From positions 3,058,001 to 3,122,000 of the forward strand of contig JAQFVV010012536.1 of NCBI GenBank assembly GCA_028023455.1: a stretch of 64,000 bases of DNA, in the 5' to 3' direction. The notes under the pieces are model-generated. The model was not told the DNA's origin. It was given only the letters and a program-made list of their open reading frames with translations, and did not search any database. Origin of the DNA: Epiperipatus broadwayi. Lineage: Eukaryota > Onychophora > Udeonychophora > Euonychophora > Peripatidae. Both the position numbers and the translations under genes were made by a program. Positions 30,001-45,000 of this stretch are shown piece by piece; the first letter of the stretch is position 1, and each line of letters opens with the position of its first letter.

Positions 30001-33000
30001 TGATCTTTTTCTAAGTCTTTCATGATCTCTTGGGATACAGTTTACAACTTTAATTGCTCATCCATTATCATCTCTTGTAGCAGTGTTTTCATACTATCTT
30101 TGTTTCAATATCTATTATTATGTCTTTTAGCAGTATCTTCATCCCAGTTTCATTTTAGTCTGGGGATGTTGGATGAGTAGGCACTAGATAGGGATTTTAT
30201 ACACAAACCTTTCTGCATCTATTGATTATGAAGGCTTGCACTTAGTGGCACTACTGTATGGAAAGTTTGATACTCTTTTTATTCATTTGAGTCTTTTAAT
30301 TCTCTAAGCGATGTCAATAATATCTGTTCTTTCACCCATGTAGTTCACTTTGGATCTCTTCTTGTTAGTCCCAATATACCTCTCTCTATATTTCATTGAG
30401 TGGTCTGATGTCTGTATTACTCTTCTGTTAAGTGTCTAATTCTCACGTCATAAGTAAAAACTGGCAAAACGTGTCTATTAAAAATCTTTTCAAACTTCTT
30501 TTTAATATTATTTTTATAAAAAGCATTCCTTTCAAGTTTCACCCATTATGTTTCCATCTTTATTAATAATATAACCCAAGGTGAATGCAATTTGTTAATT
30601 TCTAATTTGTAATTGCCAACTTTTATTTTTGCTATTAATGTATCTGGATATATAATGAATTTTAAGTTTCTTCAAATTGCATAAGTAAATAAATTTGTTA
30701 TATAATGAGCATACTAATAGCTCTTAACAAGCTTTTCTAAATATCCTTATCCTCAGACCAGTTTCTAGCTCTGGCTGTCATCAGTGAGGCGCTAGGACAT
30801 TCAGGTATTTGATTTAAAAATATCAGGTCAAGCCCCAGCATTTATCTAATAACTACCTATTAAGTAGAAAATCTGAAATTTTCAGACATCCATGTTTTCA
30901 AATCCAGCTATCTAACTTAAATAGCCATATATACACCATTTATTAATAGCTTTAGCAATATAAAATCGTTAAAGTCTCAAGAGCAAAACAACAATTGCAA
31001 GGAAATCAAGTCATATATCATGTGACTTAATTTAATAAGCTTGTACTACCAAATGTTATATAATGAGCATACTAATAGCTATTTAAGTTAGATGGCTGGA
31101 TTTGAAGACATATGGATGTCTGAAAATTTCAGTTTTCTACTTAATAGGCAACTATCTCTCACTGGGACTTGACTAGATATTTTTAAATCTAATACTTGAA
31201 TGTCCTAGTGCCTCACTGGCGACAGCCGGAGCTAGAAATCGGTCTGAGGATAAAGATATTCAGAAAAACTTGTTAAGAACTACTAGCATACTCATTATAT
31301 AACATTTGTAGTACAGCTTATTAAATTAAGTCATGTGATATATGACTTGGATTTTCTTACAATTATTATGAATAATTCTGTTAGAAAACTGTTTATGTAG
31401 GTTTCCTAATCTGCATTTTTTTTTCCCAATTTGTAACATTTAAATTTGTTCAAATGCTCTAATAACATCAGTCCTAACATGGCTGTTTAATGTTTTACTT
31501 CTTTCAAATTTAAGTACAAATCTGGGGGAATGTTAATTTAGAACTCTATCCCGTGTAAAATAATTCAAATTTCATCTAAACCCTTTATTAGTCAGTTAAG
31601 TATTTTGCCACTGAAGATTATTATACAAGATTATTTTTTTCTGAACTTAACTCACTTCATAAAGATTGGAATTTTATTTGCTTTAAGGATGTATGAGGGC
31701 AAACGTAATAGTTTGTTATATTTTGCATTGTCCATCTCGAGATTTGAGGGCATTCTTTGAACATAAAGACTTAAGTATGTAATGCAGTGAAAATTTTGCA
31801 GTAAGTACTCATCATGTTTTATAAATAAATTACAAATTTCTTTTCTTTTTCTAATCATAAGTATTATCTGCTTTTGTTTTAGAAAGAGCATTTATAACTA
31901 TATCTATTCCTTTGATCGCTGTTTGTAATAATACTAATCTGAATGGTTTTTTTTAAATTTCGTTGCCTGCAAAATTGTAAACTTTTTGAACTTACGATCC
32001 CACAACTCTCATGGAGATAACTTATCTAGTATATATACTAATTTAAACTCTCATGGGGATAAAAGAAATTAAATTATATATTACATCATCATTTTGATCT
32101 CATATGCTAGCTTTAATTTTTAAAATTCTATCTTTCACTGTACATCTATTACAAACAAATCTTTTATTGTTGAATAGCTTTTTCTCTATCCCCAAATAAT
32201 TCAAAGAACTTTTGACAATAATATTTGAGATATCAAAACTAGAAGCAACTCCTTTGTGTTGACTATTAATGTCTTTAACATGTTAGCTCAGTAGTGATAA
32301 TGGCAAAATCAAGAACTAGGATTCCTGGATAATAATAAAAAAAGTTTAATCAATTGAGTAGAACTATTGTTCTCAACTTATTATTTTGCTGTTTGATCTA
32401 CATATAATCTCTCAGGTCAATTGATTTTAATTGTTTATTATTATAATTGTTACTAATATGCTTAATTAAAAAATGTGACTATTTTAATTGTTTGTAAAAT
32501 AAATTCCTTTCTATTCTTTTTTGCTTTTTTGGAAAAAAACAATTTTTTTCAAAATATATTTTCCATTGTTTTTTTTTGCATAACCTATTAAATATATCAT
32601 AAATTTTATCAGAAGGAAAATTGCTTCACAGATAATGTGTAAAAAGGATACTTAAGTATTAATCTGGACACCAAGGGCCTGGCCGTTTTATGAATTGTAG
32701 CCAAAGAGCACATAATGGAGAAGTCAACAAATATATGAGCCCTCTGACGTCTAGAAAAACAATCTGCCATAAATTTTCCAATAGAAGAATATATATATTT
32801 AAAAGAAGTTAACAACTACAAATACTTTTTCAGATTATTAATATAACTGTAAACATAATGAGTCAAATTAGTCATAGAATTAAATTTTGGATGGATTTAT
32901 TTAAGCAGAACTAACTTGGGTATTAAAGGATTAGTCGGACACCAAGATTGATTCTGGATAATTCCAAATATAAATTATTAATCAATGAAATAAAAGATTC

Positions 33001-36000
33001 AAATTTTGAATTATTTAATTTGTTTCCACAAATTATTAGTCATTTTTAAAGTAAAAGTCTGACAAATCGGCAAGAATATTCACATACATGCACATACAAT
33101 ATTAATAAAAAGGATTGAGGACAGTTTGTCTTCTCTTTTTTTTTAAATGAAATTTTGTAAAAGTGATGTGTATATACATTTATAAAAAATGTAAATTAAA
33201 ATAAAATCAGTTAAATACTTAATTTTATCTATAATTAGAATTTATCTAATTAAACATGTAATTAGTTGATTTTCTTTTTTTTTAAATCAAGAATTTTTAA
33301 TTAATTTCTCTCAGGATTTTTTTAGCCATAATCAATTTTGGTGTCCGGACTAATACTTAAGTTCTGTAAAAAAATTGTTAAGCATATCACAGTTGCCAGT
33401 AATTCAAGATGTTGTTTCACCATCTAAGTCTGATTTCAACTGAAGATCTCTTTGCTGGATAGTCAACCAAGAATCTATTATCAAAGAATTATGGCATAAA
33501 AAATGGAAATTTTATGATGTTCCAAATAAGTTTTGGTACTAATCGGTACGCCGGGCCAGCTGTCCGGTGGCATTGTTTCTTTGCTAAAAACACACAATTA
33601 TATTGAAATGCGTCTGACTATTTTTAATTAAATTATTTTTACATTCTCCGACTTTTATTAAAATATTTTTACATTTTCTCCGCCTTTTTTAAAAAATACT
33701 TTGATATTTTCTCTGCCTTTTTTAAAAATATTTGGACATTTGATATGACTTTTTTATTCATCTTTTGAAATATTTTGACATTTGATACGACTTTTTTTTT
33801 AACCAATATTTTGACATTCTTGTAAATAATTTAGGATACAAGATTTGATTCAAATATTTGTACATTTTCATTTTCAAAAATGGCAAAATTAAAAACATTG
33901 CATAATACAAATAAAGCCAAAACAAAATTCGCCGTAAAGTCAAAAGTTTTGATCTTAGTTTAACTTTTTTGGGGGAGATGGAGAGAAATAGTTTATCATC
34001 GCTGAGACAAAAGATAGAGACAAAAATTATTTTGGGTTTGTTTTTATTTTTAAAAAAAAGTTAATAAAAATTGGTTTTAAAAAGAAAAGTTTTAGTATAT
34101 CAGTGGTATACAAATAAAAAGCCGAAACAAAAATCGCCACATGAAATGTGCCAATATGTTTTATAGCTTTGAATCATGAGTTATGACATGTGCCAATATG
34201 TTCTGTATCTTTGAATCATGAGTTATGATATGAAATGTGTCAATATGTTTTGTACCTTTGGATCATGAGTTATGACATGAAATATGCCAATGTGTTTGTA
34301 CCTTTAGATCACGAGTTATGACATAAAATGTGCCAGTGTGTTTTGTACCTTTGGATCATGAGTTATGACATGAAATGTGCCGATGTGTTTTGTACCTTTG
34401 GATCATGAGTTATGACATGAAATGTGCCAATGTGTTTTGTATCTTTTGATCATGAGTTATGACATGAAATGTGCCAATGTGTCTTGTACCTTTGGATCAT
34501 GAGTTATGACATGAAATGTGTCAATGTGTTTTGTACCTTTGGACTATAAGTTATGACATGAAATGTTCCAATATATTTTGTATCTTTGGATCATGAGTTA
34601 TGGCATGAAATGTGCCAATGTGTTTTGCATCTTTGGATCATGAGTTATGACATGAAATGTGCCAATGTGTTTTGTACTTTTGGATCATTTTCAGAGATTA
34701 TCCTGTCATCACAAAATCTTGCAACCCATTTGAATATGTTCTTGTGACTTATGACTATTTCTATACACAGTTTGAGTCATTTCAAATGCTTTAATAGCAG
34801 TATTGCTCAATTTAAAAGCAAGATTTAATGTTAGCTCATTCCATCATATATTAAGGTATGAAATACACTGCCGCATTTCATATCATAACTTGTGATGGAG
34901 ACATGTTATTGCCTTAAATTTTTATAATGAGTAACTAAACTATGTCAGCTATGTAACATGTTATTTCAGAGATGGAACTGTAGACAACATGGAGAGAAAC
35001 CAGTCACTAGTTATTTCTTCACAGGGACAAACTGTGAATATATCTTACACCATCTACAGAAATTTTGTAATTTTTCAAACGGAAATGGTTGATGAAGACA
35101 GTAAAATTTGAATTGGCATTATTTAATATTGTTAAATAGTTATATGATATTTAATTAGTTATTTATATATGTTTGCTTAACTATTTCAGTTAAATAGCAA
35201 GAGAGAGTTGGAACGACGTAAACCCCTGAATTTTTACAGTGTCAATCAAGCATCTGATCCTTCATTATTTAACTTTTCAAAAATTAAAAAGGAAGAAGTA
35301 AGTTAATTATTTTAAAATTGTGTTGATACTCTCATTTTGTTCTTTGTTTTTTTTTTTTGTATATTCGTGTACATATATATTAAATTAATATAAACCAACG
35401 CTAGAATAATTCAACAGCATTACCTGTACTTTGTGTCTTTAAATACAGGCATTGCTGTTGGCTAGCATTGGTTTGCGTTCATTTTACTATATTTGAGATT
35501 CAATTAGCATTACGCATTTATTGATTTATGTACATATATGTATAAATAGATGTGTCCTAGGGGGAAATGACCGATTAAGCTGCCTGCACTGCCATCTCAG
35601 AATTAAAGCATATGATATTTAATGACAGATACATCATAAAAATTTTTTGGTAATACCATCTTTGGATCATGATTTGTAAAATAAAGTGTGATGTATGTTT
35701 TATAGATCATCATCAATATTTTTTGAGTTCTTCACAAAATCTCGGACACTACTTGAAAATGTTATTGCGACTTACGGCTTTACTATAAGTCATTTAAAAT
35801 ATTTCAATAGCAGTTTTTCACAATTTAAAACAAAATGTAGTGTTAGCACATTCCATTGTAAGTTAAGATACAAAACACTGTACCCATTGCTTGTCATAAC
35901 TTGTGATTCCGATATGCTAGCGTTTTAAAATTTTTGTAGAGAATAGTTAAATTATGTCACTATATAACATATACATTGATTCAGAGATGGCTCTGCAGGC

Positions 36001-39000
36001 AGTTTGGAAACAAAACTAATCATATTATCACTGGGATACACTCTTATGTATTTATTTATGCTGTAAAAGGCCACATTGTTTTATGATAAAAATTACAGCA
36101 GGATAGCAAGCAATAGGAACAATCATTTGCTTGTAATTCTGCTTCTTGGTGACAAAAAGTAAATATATATGTTGAATTAAATATTATCATGGATTGATAT
36201 TATAATAAAGAACAGAAATGAGATCATATCCGTGTAAACAGAGATAAATTTTAACCTTTGATATTGCCAAGAAATGATCAATTACTATTAATTGACATTC
36301 CCTGAGGCCAAATTAATTTTCTCATTTATAATAGGTCTTTTATTGGAATTATATTTACTATAAAAATTAAAATAAAGTAACTATATTTCTATAGATTATT
36401 TATATATATATATACATACAAATATATAGAAATATATGAGGATAGGCTTAATTTCTATTCTGGAATCAGGGGGATATTTTATTAATTCCAAATCTTACTC
36501 AGAATAATCAAGTGATCTTTAATCTCAAGGGTAAATATATTACGTTGTTTTTACCAATGTATCATATGACCAGAATTTATTATCGTAATAAGTAAAATAA
36601 TAATAATAGTATGAAAACCGGATTTAATAAAAATCATAAACATCTTTATTTATGTTTGAGTTATGATTTCTGTTAATAGATGATAATTTATTATTCTTGA
36701 GGATTCATTTGTTATTTACAACTAGCTATTATAATTTACACAAAATAAAATAAATGAAATACTAACATGAATCAATTATCATAAATTCTGCTGTACATGT
36801 GGAAAAAGAAAACTTAACAAGGGTTATAATTATTAACAATGTACAATTATTAAAGTTGTGCTAAAGAAATTATTAAATACATATTTCTTGGATAGTTGAT
36901 TAAAATTGTTTTAAGCATTGGTAGCCGAGAGGTCAGTGCCGCTGCCTTGCAAGCAAGAAGTTGCTTGCAGATGGTTGTCGCAGGTTCGCTTCCCGGCTGC
37001 TGCTTTGACATATGGAAGAAAAAAAAAAATTTGGCAAATATGTGAAACACACTTTATAAAAAAAATGTGGTACGTAACCCCACGATTTCACATGGTGGTG
37101 TCATTTGACAGATTGATGCAGAAGGGTTTCTGCAAGAATTGTAATAACAGCAAAAGTATATAATACAACAGGCGCGCAAACCAGAGAACGATTCCGGTTA
37201 TTTTTGGGTTTCCTCTCGTATATAAGATATTGATAAAATTAAATATTTCTCTTTGAAGTGACCCTTTTTTTTTTTGCAAAGACTTTCCTAGCTTATGGTG
37301 TCTATCTGACTTTAATTATTCTTCAAATTATTAATTATATATATATATAATTTTGCTTTCATAAAAATAATCTCTTTTAATGTCACAATTTACTACCAGC
37401 ATAAAAATTGCACTTACGGCCGCCAAATAGGTTGTGATAAATGACTGAAAATATTATTCTAGTTAAAATTTTATAAAGCTTTTTTCCTACAAAAATACGC
37501 TAAAAAAAAACCTGTAAAAAATTAGCCTTCATATGAATAATCAAAAAATCTTTAATATAGGATCAATTCTTTAAACATCACATGATCACTCCATTGATTA
37601 TTCTATCTTGCTTTGAAAGGCACTACTGTATGGAGAGAATTTTGCCTATTTTAGGATCAATTCTTAATATATTTTTCAAGTCTAAGAACTTACAATTGAT
37701 GTAAAGATAAATTTAGTCCTAATTTTCAATGAACAGCCAAATCATATTTCATCGGATTTTTGTGATTTGGGTATCGTCTATTTTTTTTTATAAGCAATAT
37801 ATTAGTGGCTTTCTATTTTTTTCTGTTAACTATTGATTTTAAATATTATCTGTTAAATAGGTATTATTATTATGGGTCACTAGGATTTTTTTTTGCTTTG
37901 GATACTTAAATTGAAAACTTGTAACTGCTTAATCAAAACATCTGCGGATAATCTCATGTCACTTTAATTATTTTTATATGCATATTATATATTTCATGTA
38001 GCTCTCAAAATGCAGTTGTTACATTGTTGATCTAAAATTAATAAAATCAACTGAAATCTATTGGGATTCGGTACACATTAATTATTCATGGCGCTTTCTG
38101 CGACATTATAAAAACATTTAATATAGGGAAGAACATTTATGATTTTCAGACTATAACAAATCTTTACATAAAACTAGAGTGGGGAATATCGTTCAGAATA
38201 TAGAGGAGGAGAATTATTTAGAAATTATTGATGATATGAGTGGTAGCACTGCAGCTTGTGTGACGCATTTCAAGTAAGAAGGAGACTTCTTGTGACTGCT
38301 AATTTTTAGAACATTAAGCTCTCTACATACTTTTATGTATTGACAGATTCTGTAACTTAAGACTTATGAATTACAGACCAGCTCTAACATTTCTAATGCT
38401 GGAACATTTTCTGTACTCCCAAACAAAAAATCCATGTTTTACTATTATTTGAGGCAACTTAACACAACAAAAATCCACTAAACAATGATTGTAAAACAGT
38501 TTTTAACAAGGTTATACAAATCAATTCAGAGTTTTCTACTACTATGGATTAATGTAATTCACTAAGATATTTTCTAGCGCAGTTTCAAATTATAATTCTA
38601 AATAGATTATAATCGAGCGCTAAACATGCGCTGTACTGTCATATTAATCTGTTTTGTTGAAAACGAGGAAACTCTCAATCCAAGCCATGCGATAGAGACT
38701 TTGAAAAGATAAGAGCGGCATCTTATCTTTGTACCTAAATGCAATTACATAGGCCAACCATAAGTATCGTGAGAACCGTTGGTTTAATATGACAGTACAG
38801 CGCATATGTAGCAGTTGATCACCATCAGTTTAGAATTAATATGGATAAAGAATATCACAAAGCATATAGTTTGAAAAATAAAAATTTCCAGTTTTGTAGA
38901 ACAAAAATCTGTAAACAATCTATTTCAAATTACCAAGAAATCTTTTATCTTTATTACGCTTTGCAAGGAAAATAGTTTTTTCAACAATGTTCACAGAAAT

Positions 39001-42000
39001 GGCAATAAAGCTTCCTGAATTATAAATTAAAGGATTTTATTGATTACAGGATTTGATAACTTTAATGTTAAAAAGAGAATTGATAAAATATTGCAAATAT
39101 ATATATATATAAAACCACTAAACGTCACACCATCACTATTCTTTATTCCCACACAAGCTGTTTACACAAAGGCAAAACTCTCCATACAGTAGTGCCACTC
39201 AGTACAAGCCAAAGTAATCTATGGATGCAGGAAGATTTGTGCATAAAAGATCTTAGGATCTAATGCAACCTTCCAGCAGCCACCTTTTGCCTTTTTAGCT
39301 AACTCTAAAGCTTTGATCATGTGATGTTTAGTGGTTTAATACCAATCCTGCACAATAGTATTATGGTGACTATGGTTATTAAAGAATCAAAGATACCAAA
39401 ATGTATGGATGCTGAACTGAGTTCAGATCTTTATAACTATACAAGCAAATGAACTTGAATTGAAAATATTATTGTTTTCATTTTGAGATCAAAGCTTTAT
39501 AGTTAGCTAAAAAGGTAAAAGGGGAGTGTTGGAGGGTCCTAAGATCTAAGTGGAGTGATCTCAGATCCAGGACTCCTCACTGATGAGAGCCACAGGCTGG
39601 AGGTTGGTCTGGGGATGTTTGATGAGTAGGCACTAAATAGGAATTTTATGCACAAACCTTCCTGCATCCATTGATTGGATTGCACTGAGTGGTGCTACTG
39701 CATAGAGAGTTTTGCCTCTGTAAGCAGCTTGTGTAAGCATAAAGAATGGTGATCACCTGATGTTTAGTGGTTTAATATCAGTCCTGCCCAATAGGAGTAT
39801 AGTGGCTGTGGTTATTAAAGAACCAAAGACACCAAAAAGTATGGATGCTGAATTGAGTTCAGATATATATGTGACTATTCAAGCTGATGAGCTTGAATTG
39901 AAAACGTATTTTCATTTTGGTCTCAAAGCCTTATAGTTAGCTAGTAAGGTAAAAGATGGCTGCTGGGGGGGGGGGGTTGCATTAGATCCTATGATCTACA
40001 TGCAGTGCTCTCAGATCAAGGGTTCCTTACTAATGAGAGCCACAGGTTGGAGGTTGGTCTGGGGATATTGGATGAATAGACACTAAATAGGGGTTTTATG
40101 CACAAACCTTCTTGCATCCATTGATTATTCTGGCTTGCACTGAGTCGTGCTACTGTATGGAGAGTTTTGCCTCTGTGTACATATATATACATTATTTTTT
40201 GATATCCTGTCATTATAACTATTAATGTAAAAAGAAATAACAAACAAGATTTGAAATATTAAAAAATTTAGTTAAATTTATTGTACCAAGTATATTTTAA
40301 ATGCTTCTGTGTCACATACATGGCTAGTCTGCTGAGAACATTCTCATGAATATGATGCGAAATTATTGAAAGTGTAATTGGTGCAATAAATTTTACTAAA
40401 TTTTTAATATTTAAACTCTGACTTAGTATTTCTTTATACACACATATATATATTGGCCTGATTGATGTATAATATTAGTAAAGTCTGCCTGTAATATAAT
40501 AAATATTTGCTTTTTAATCTGTCTGAAAAAGCTACATCATTAGAAGTTAAGATTTTGAAAGATAAACATCAGGTTAGTCATCTGTCGTAAGATTAATATC
40601 ATCAGTATTAGACCTTGCCTTTATATTTTTTTCTTAAAAATAAGCATTGGAAAATTGCTTCTCCTTATTTATAGCCCGCTCAATACTTTTTTGTTTGTTT
40701 TTATGGTTCTCTGTTTAAGCATTAGGAAGTTATTTATGGCCACTCCATACTTTTTTTTCTTATTTTTATAATTCTGTGTTTCCTTTTTTTCCCACATCAT
40801 TTCTTTCTTTCTTCTTTTTTTTCCCTTTCTTTGTCAAATTTTTTATTTTGTTATCATAAACGTTTTTTTTTTTATCTTAATGGAGACTAAAGTGCTATCT
40901 TATTAAGCAATATTTTAATTCAGGAAACTATGATTATATTTTCATTGCGGTAACTTGGTTCACCAATTGTATTTAAAGCTTTTTTTTTTTTTGGTGAACA
41001 AGGGGTACAAAGTTTTTATTATTGATTGATCTAATGAATTTGCCTATGAGGAGGTAGTACTCTTACAGCTATTAAAAAGGAACTTGGGTATAGATCTATT
41101 TTTGAACCGATTCTCCCCATTGTGAATTTATTTGGCATGAGGTATCATTAAATTATAATATTTAGATATCTTATTTTTGTAGGAATTTGATCCCTTTATT
41201 GATACATTTGAAGACTTTTTAATTAAACAGGCAAAACTGTTATACGTATTGCCACTCACAGCAAGCTAGAGTAATCAATGGTTGCCAGAAGGCTTGTGCA
41301 TAAAATCCCCATCTAGTGCCTACTCATCCAATATCCCCAGACTAGTTTCTGGCTTGTGGACTTCGTCAGTGAGGAGCCTTGGATCTGAGCACACTGCACC
41401 TAGATCTTAGGATCTAATGCAACTCTCTAGCAGCCACCTTTTATCTCAACTACTCATTAGCTTATACAGTCATGTAGGTCTGAACTCAGTTCAGTACCCA
41501 TACGTGTTAGTTTCTTTAGTTCTTTAATAACCATAGCCATCACTATCGTATTAGGCAGGCATCACATGATCACCATTTTTTATGCTTGCTTATAACTGTT
41601 ATTAAAACAGGCAAAACTCACTATACGAAGCCAGAAACTAATCTGGGGATATCGGATGAGTAGACACTAGATGGAGATTTTATGCACAAGCCTTCTGTCA
41701 TCCATTGATTACTCTAGCTTGTAGTGAGTGGCACTACTGAAGGAGAGTTTTGCCTGAGTTAATAATAGTTGTAAGCAAGCATAAGAAATGGTGATCATGT
41801 GATGTTTAGTGGTTTAATACCAATCCTGCCTAATAAGATAGTGGTGATTATGATTATTAAAGAACCAAAGACACCAAAATGTCTGGTTACTGAACTGAGT
41901 TCAGACCTATATGACTATAAGCTAATGAGCTTGGATTGAAAATATTAAGGTGTTTTCAATTTAAGACTCATAGTTTTGTAGTTAAGTAGAGTTAAAAGAT

Positions 42001-45000
42001 GGCTGCTGGAGGGTTGCATTAGATCCTAAGATCTAGGTGCAGTGCTCTCAGATCCAAGGTTCCTGATGAAGACCACAAGCCAGAAAGTAGTCTGGGGATA
42101 TTGGATGAGTAGGCACTAGATGGGGATTTTATGCACAACCCTTCTGGCATCCATTGATTATGTTATAGTGAGTTTTGCCTGTTTGATAACAGTTATAAGC
42201 AAGCATAAGAAATGGTCAGCATGTGATGTTTATTGACTTTTTATTTCAGTATAATAGCATTATTAACAGAAAAGAAGCAAGGATACTCATATTAAAGAAA
42301 TGGGCTATTTGAATAAATCTAAATTTGAATTTAAATTTGAATACGTTGAATAGCTAATTAGGTAATAATTAAAGACCGATATAACTCGTAATCACACCAT
42401 TAGATGCCATGAATATATCAAATATATTGAAAGCATGCTGAATATTAAAAAACTACTTTTTGTGTGAGTATATTTATTAATTACCAGATATTATGTTGGC
42501 TCAGAAAAGAAGAAAATTAGTAATAGTTGTACTATTATTTCTGGAAAATTTAGTCTCTGAACTGTTTAATGGTAACATTTTTTTAGATATCTCATTGAAA
42601 TTACAATAATATAACTCTTATTTGAACTTCCGAAATTTTTATTTTTGGTAACATAACCAATATTGATTATTTTAGTATTTTTTTTTACTTTAGTCTTTGA
42701 TCTACAACATCCACTTACGGAGTTTTTGTTGAAAATTATTTCCAGATCTTACTGTGAAATTATAAAAGAGATTATTTGTGTTTATGTTAGGTTCTATCTA
42801 AATGAATTGCATGTAATTTTCTACTATGCACGGAACTATTCGATCAGATTTTTAATAGTCTAATTAATCCATACATTCCAATAAAGTTTTTCAAATAAAT
42901 CAGTTTCCCTCTTGGTTCCCTTTTAGCTTAAAAAAAGAATGATATTAAGAGGAAATCACGATAGGCAACTTGTTAAGACACATAATCCAAGGTTCTTTAA
43001 CAATGTTATTAGAAGATGATAGGCAATTGGTTAAGACACATAATCCAAGGTTATTAGCTGAAGAAGATTGGTTAAGGCTCTTCAAAAGTTAAATTATCAA
43101 AAATCTATTAACTCAGTTCTTTCAACTAATCCCAGGGAGTTATGGTCCTTCCTTAAAGATTCAGGAATTTTCTAATAAAAAAATTCAATTTGACAGTCAT
43201 TCAATATTATGTGGAAAGAAGTTTTCACATCTTTTTTATTGGGCTTCCTGAATAATAGCAAATTCTTTTAGATTTTATAATATCTAAAGATCGACTAAAT
43301 GGGATCATTTTAATTGACAATTTTAATAACACTGACATCATCTCTGCTATTAAACAACTTAAGCTACTTTCAAGCTTGGTTCTGAGAATATTTATTCTTT
43401 GTTATATAAAAAATATGCAGATTATGTTGTTACTCTACTCTGTTATATTCTTAATCTTTCTTTTTTAAAATTGCACTTTTCCTTATTCTTTCAAGATGGC
43501 AAATGTTCTATTTTTTTAAAATTGAATCCAAGGATTGTGTAAATAATTATAGATCTATCTTACTTGATCACACTATTACATGACTTTTGGAAAATGTTTT
43601 TATAACAGAATTATCGCTGATAAAACAGGCAAAACTCTCCATACAGTAGTGCCACTCAGTGTCAACCAGAGTAATCAGTGGATGCCACTACTGTATGGAG
43701 AGTTTTGCCTGTTTAAGAACAGTAATGTGCTAGCATAAGAAATAGTGATCATGTGATGTTTAGTGGTTTAATTATCACTGATGTTAGTTAACTCCTTAGC
43801 TGCAAAGCAGCATAGTCTTTGCATCACAGATCTATTAAAACAGATGTTGTTATAATTTTTGATCATATTATCTTAAGTATCAAAGTAGGCTAAATGTCAT
43901 ATATTTTGATTTATCCAAAGCATTTGTTAAATGGAGTATAACATGAAAGTTGCTTAGTTTTTTTTTGAAAATTTGATTAAGTGATTTTAGGTCTTACATT
44001 AAGATGAAATGTAATGATAAATCTCCAAAGTATTCTTGTATTTCAGGAGTATCTCTGGGTAGTATTCTTTCACCATTGTTTTTCAATATTAACATTAACG
44101 GTCTTAGTTGTAATCCATTCATCATCTCTTTGTTGTGCAGACAATTTCAAATCAATATAAATATTCTTCAGTGATGCAGGAAAAATAAAATGGCCAAACA
44201 CTACAATATACTGTATGGAGAGTTTTGCCTGTTTTAAAAATAAAATGACTATTAATATGGAAAAATATTCTGATGTATTTTGTTTTAACAACAAAAAAAT
44301 GGAATTTCGTCATTGAGCAATGGTTCCTTCCATTCTGCAAACATATACATGATTAATAAAACATTTATAGGTGTTATTTTAATGTACGGTAGTCAATTTA
44401 GTGAGCTCATCAAGTTCAAATTATTTACATATTGATCTTTCTGATCTTAGAATATGGTTCCATTATCCGGAATCCTGGCATAAAATAAAATTCATATGGT
44501 AGTCAATTTAGTGAGCTCATCAAGTTCAAATTATTTACATATTGATCTTTCTGATCTTAGAATATGGTTCCATTATCCGGAATCCTGGCATAAAATAAAA
44601 TTCAATCAGTGTTAATAGATTTGCAAAATATATCAGTTTCAATCAAAACTATACTCTGTATTTATTTAATGGGTGACAGACAAACAAGCTCATTTTTTTT
44701 TTTTTACATATTTTCACTGATAATGTTATTGTCTCTAATTTAATATCATAGTTGTTGTTTTTTTTTTTAATATAAAATATGCCCCCTTTTTTTTTTTTTG
44801 TCTTCATGTTAAAACTTATTATCTCAACAGTCCTAATTCTTCTGGATTGATTCAGTTAACAAATCATAAAGTCCGGATTATTGACGTAGATTTTTTACAT
44901 GTGGAATTTTAAATATTTGTTGATATATTTAAAAAGTACAATATATAGCTATATATTCTTTTACATATATTTTAGATTTTATAGTTATATGTATTTGGTA

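Larger units (their letters stand above)
23673..35189 (+). other. GDPGP1 intron 3 (11.5 kb)
   Basis: Annotated contents: nested hAT-like insertion 26020-26579, MITE 27510-27603, LINE C-terminal remnants 27640-28110 and 33395-33550, FB1 28354-28772, inverted-repeat end 29265-29350, LINE end 29880-30560, FB2 element 30690-31355, minisatellite 34137-34688 and DR1 34690-35070. 23700-25900, 26600-27500, 28790-29250, 31370-33380 and 33560-34130 are AT-rich with no supported gene. Short open frames there are small and match nothing I know. Confidence 0.75.

Noticed and set aside
34137-34688. CRISPR-like array
   Set aside because: The 47-bp units are contiguous with no unique spacers, and the genome is eukaryotic; it is a minisatellite.
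36914-37030. Functional tRNA gene
   Set aside because: A and B boxes are present, but the acceptor and anticodon arms do not pair and a poly-A tail follows, so it is a SINE head.
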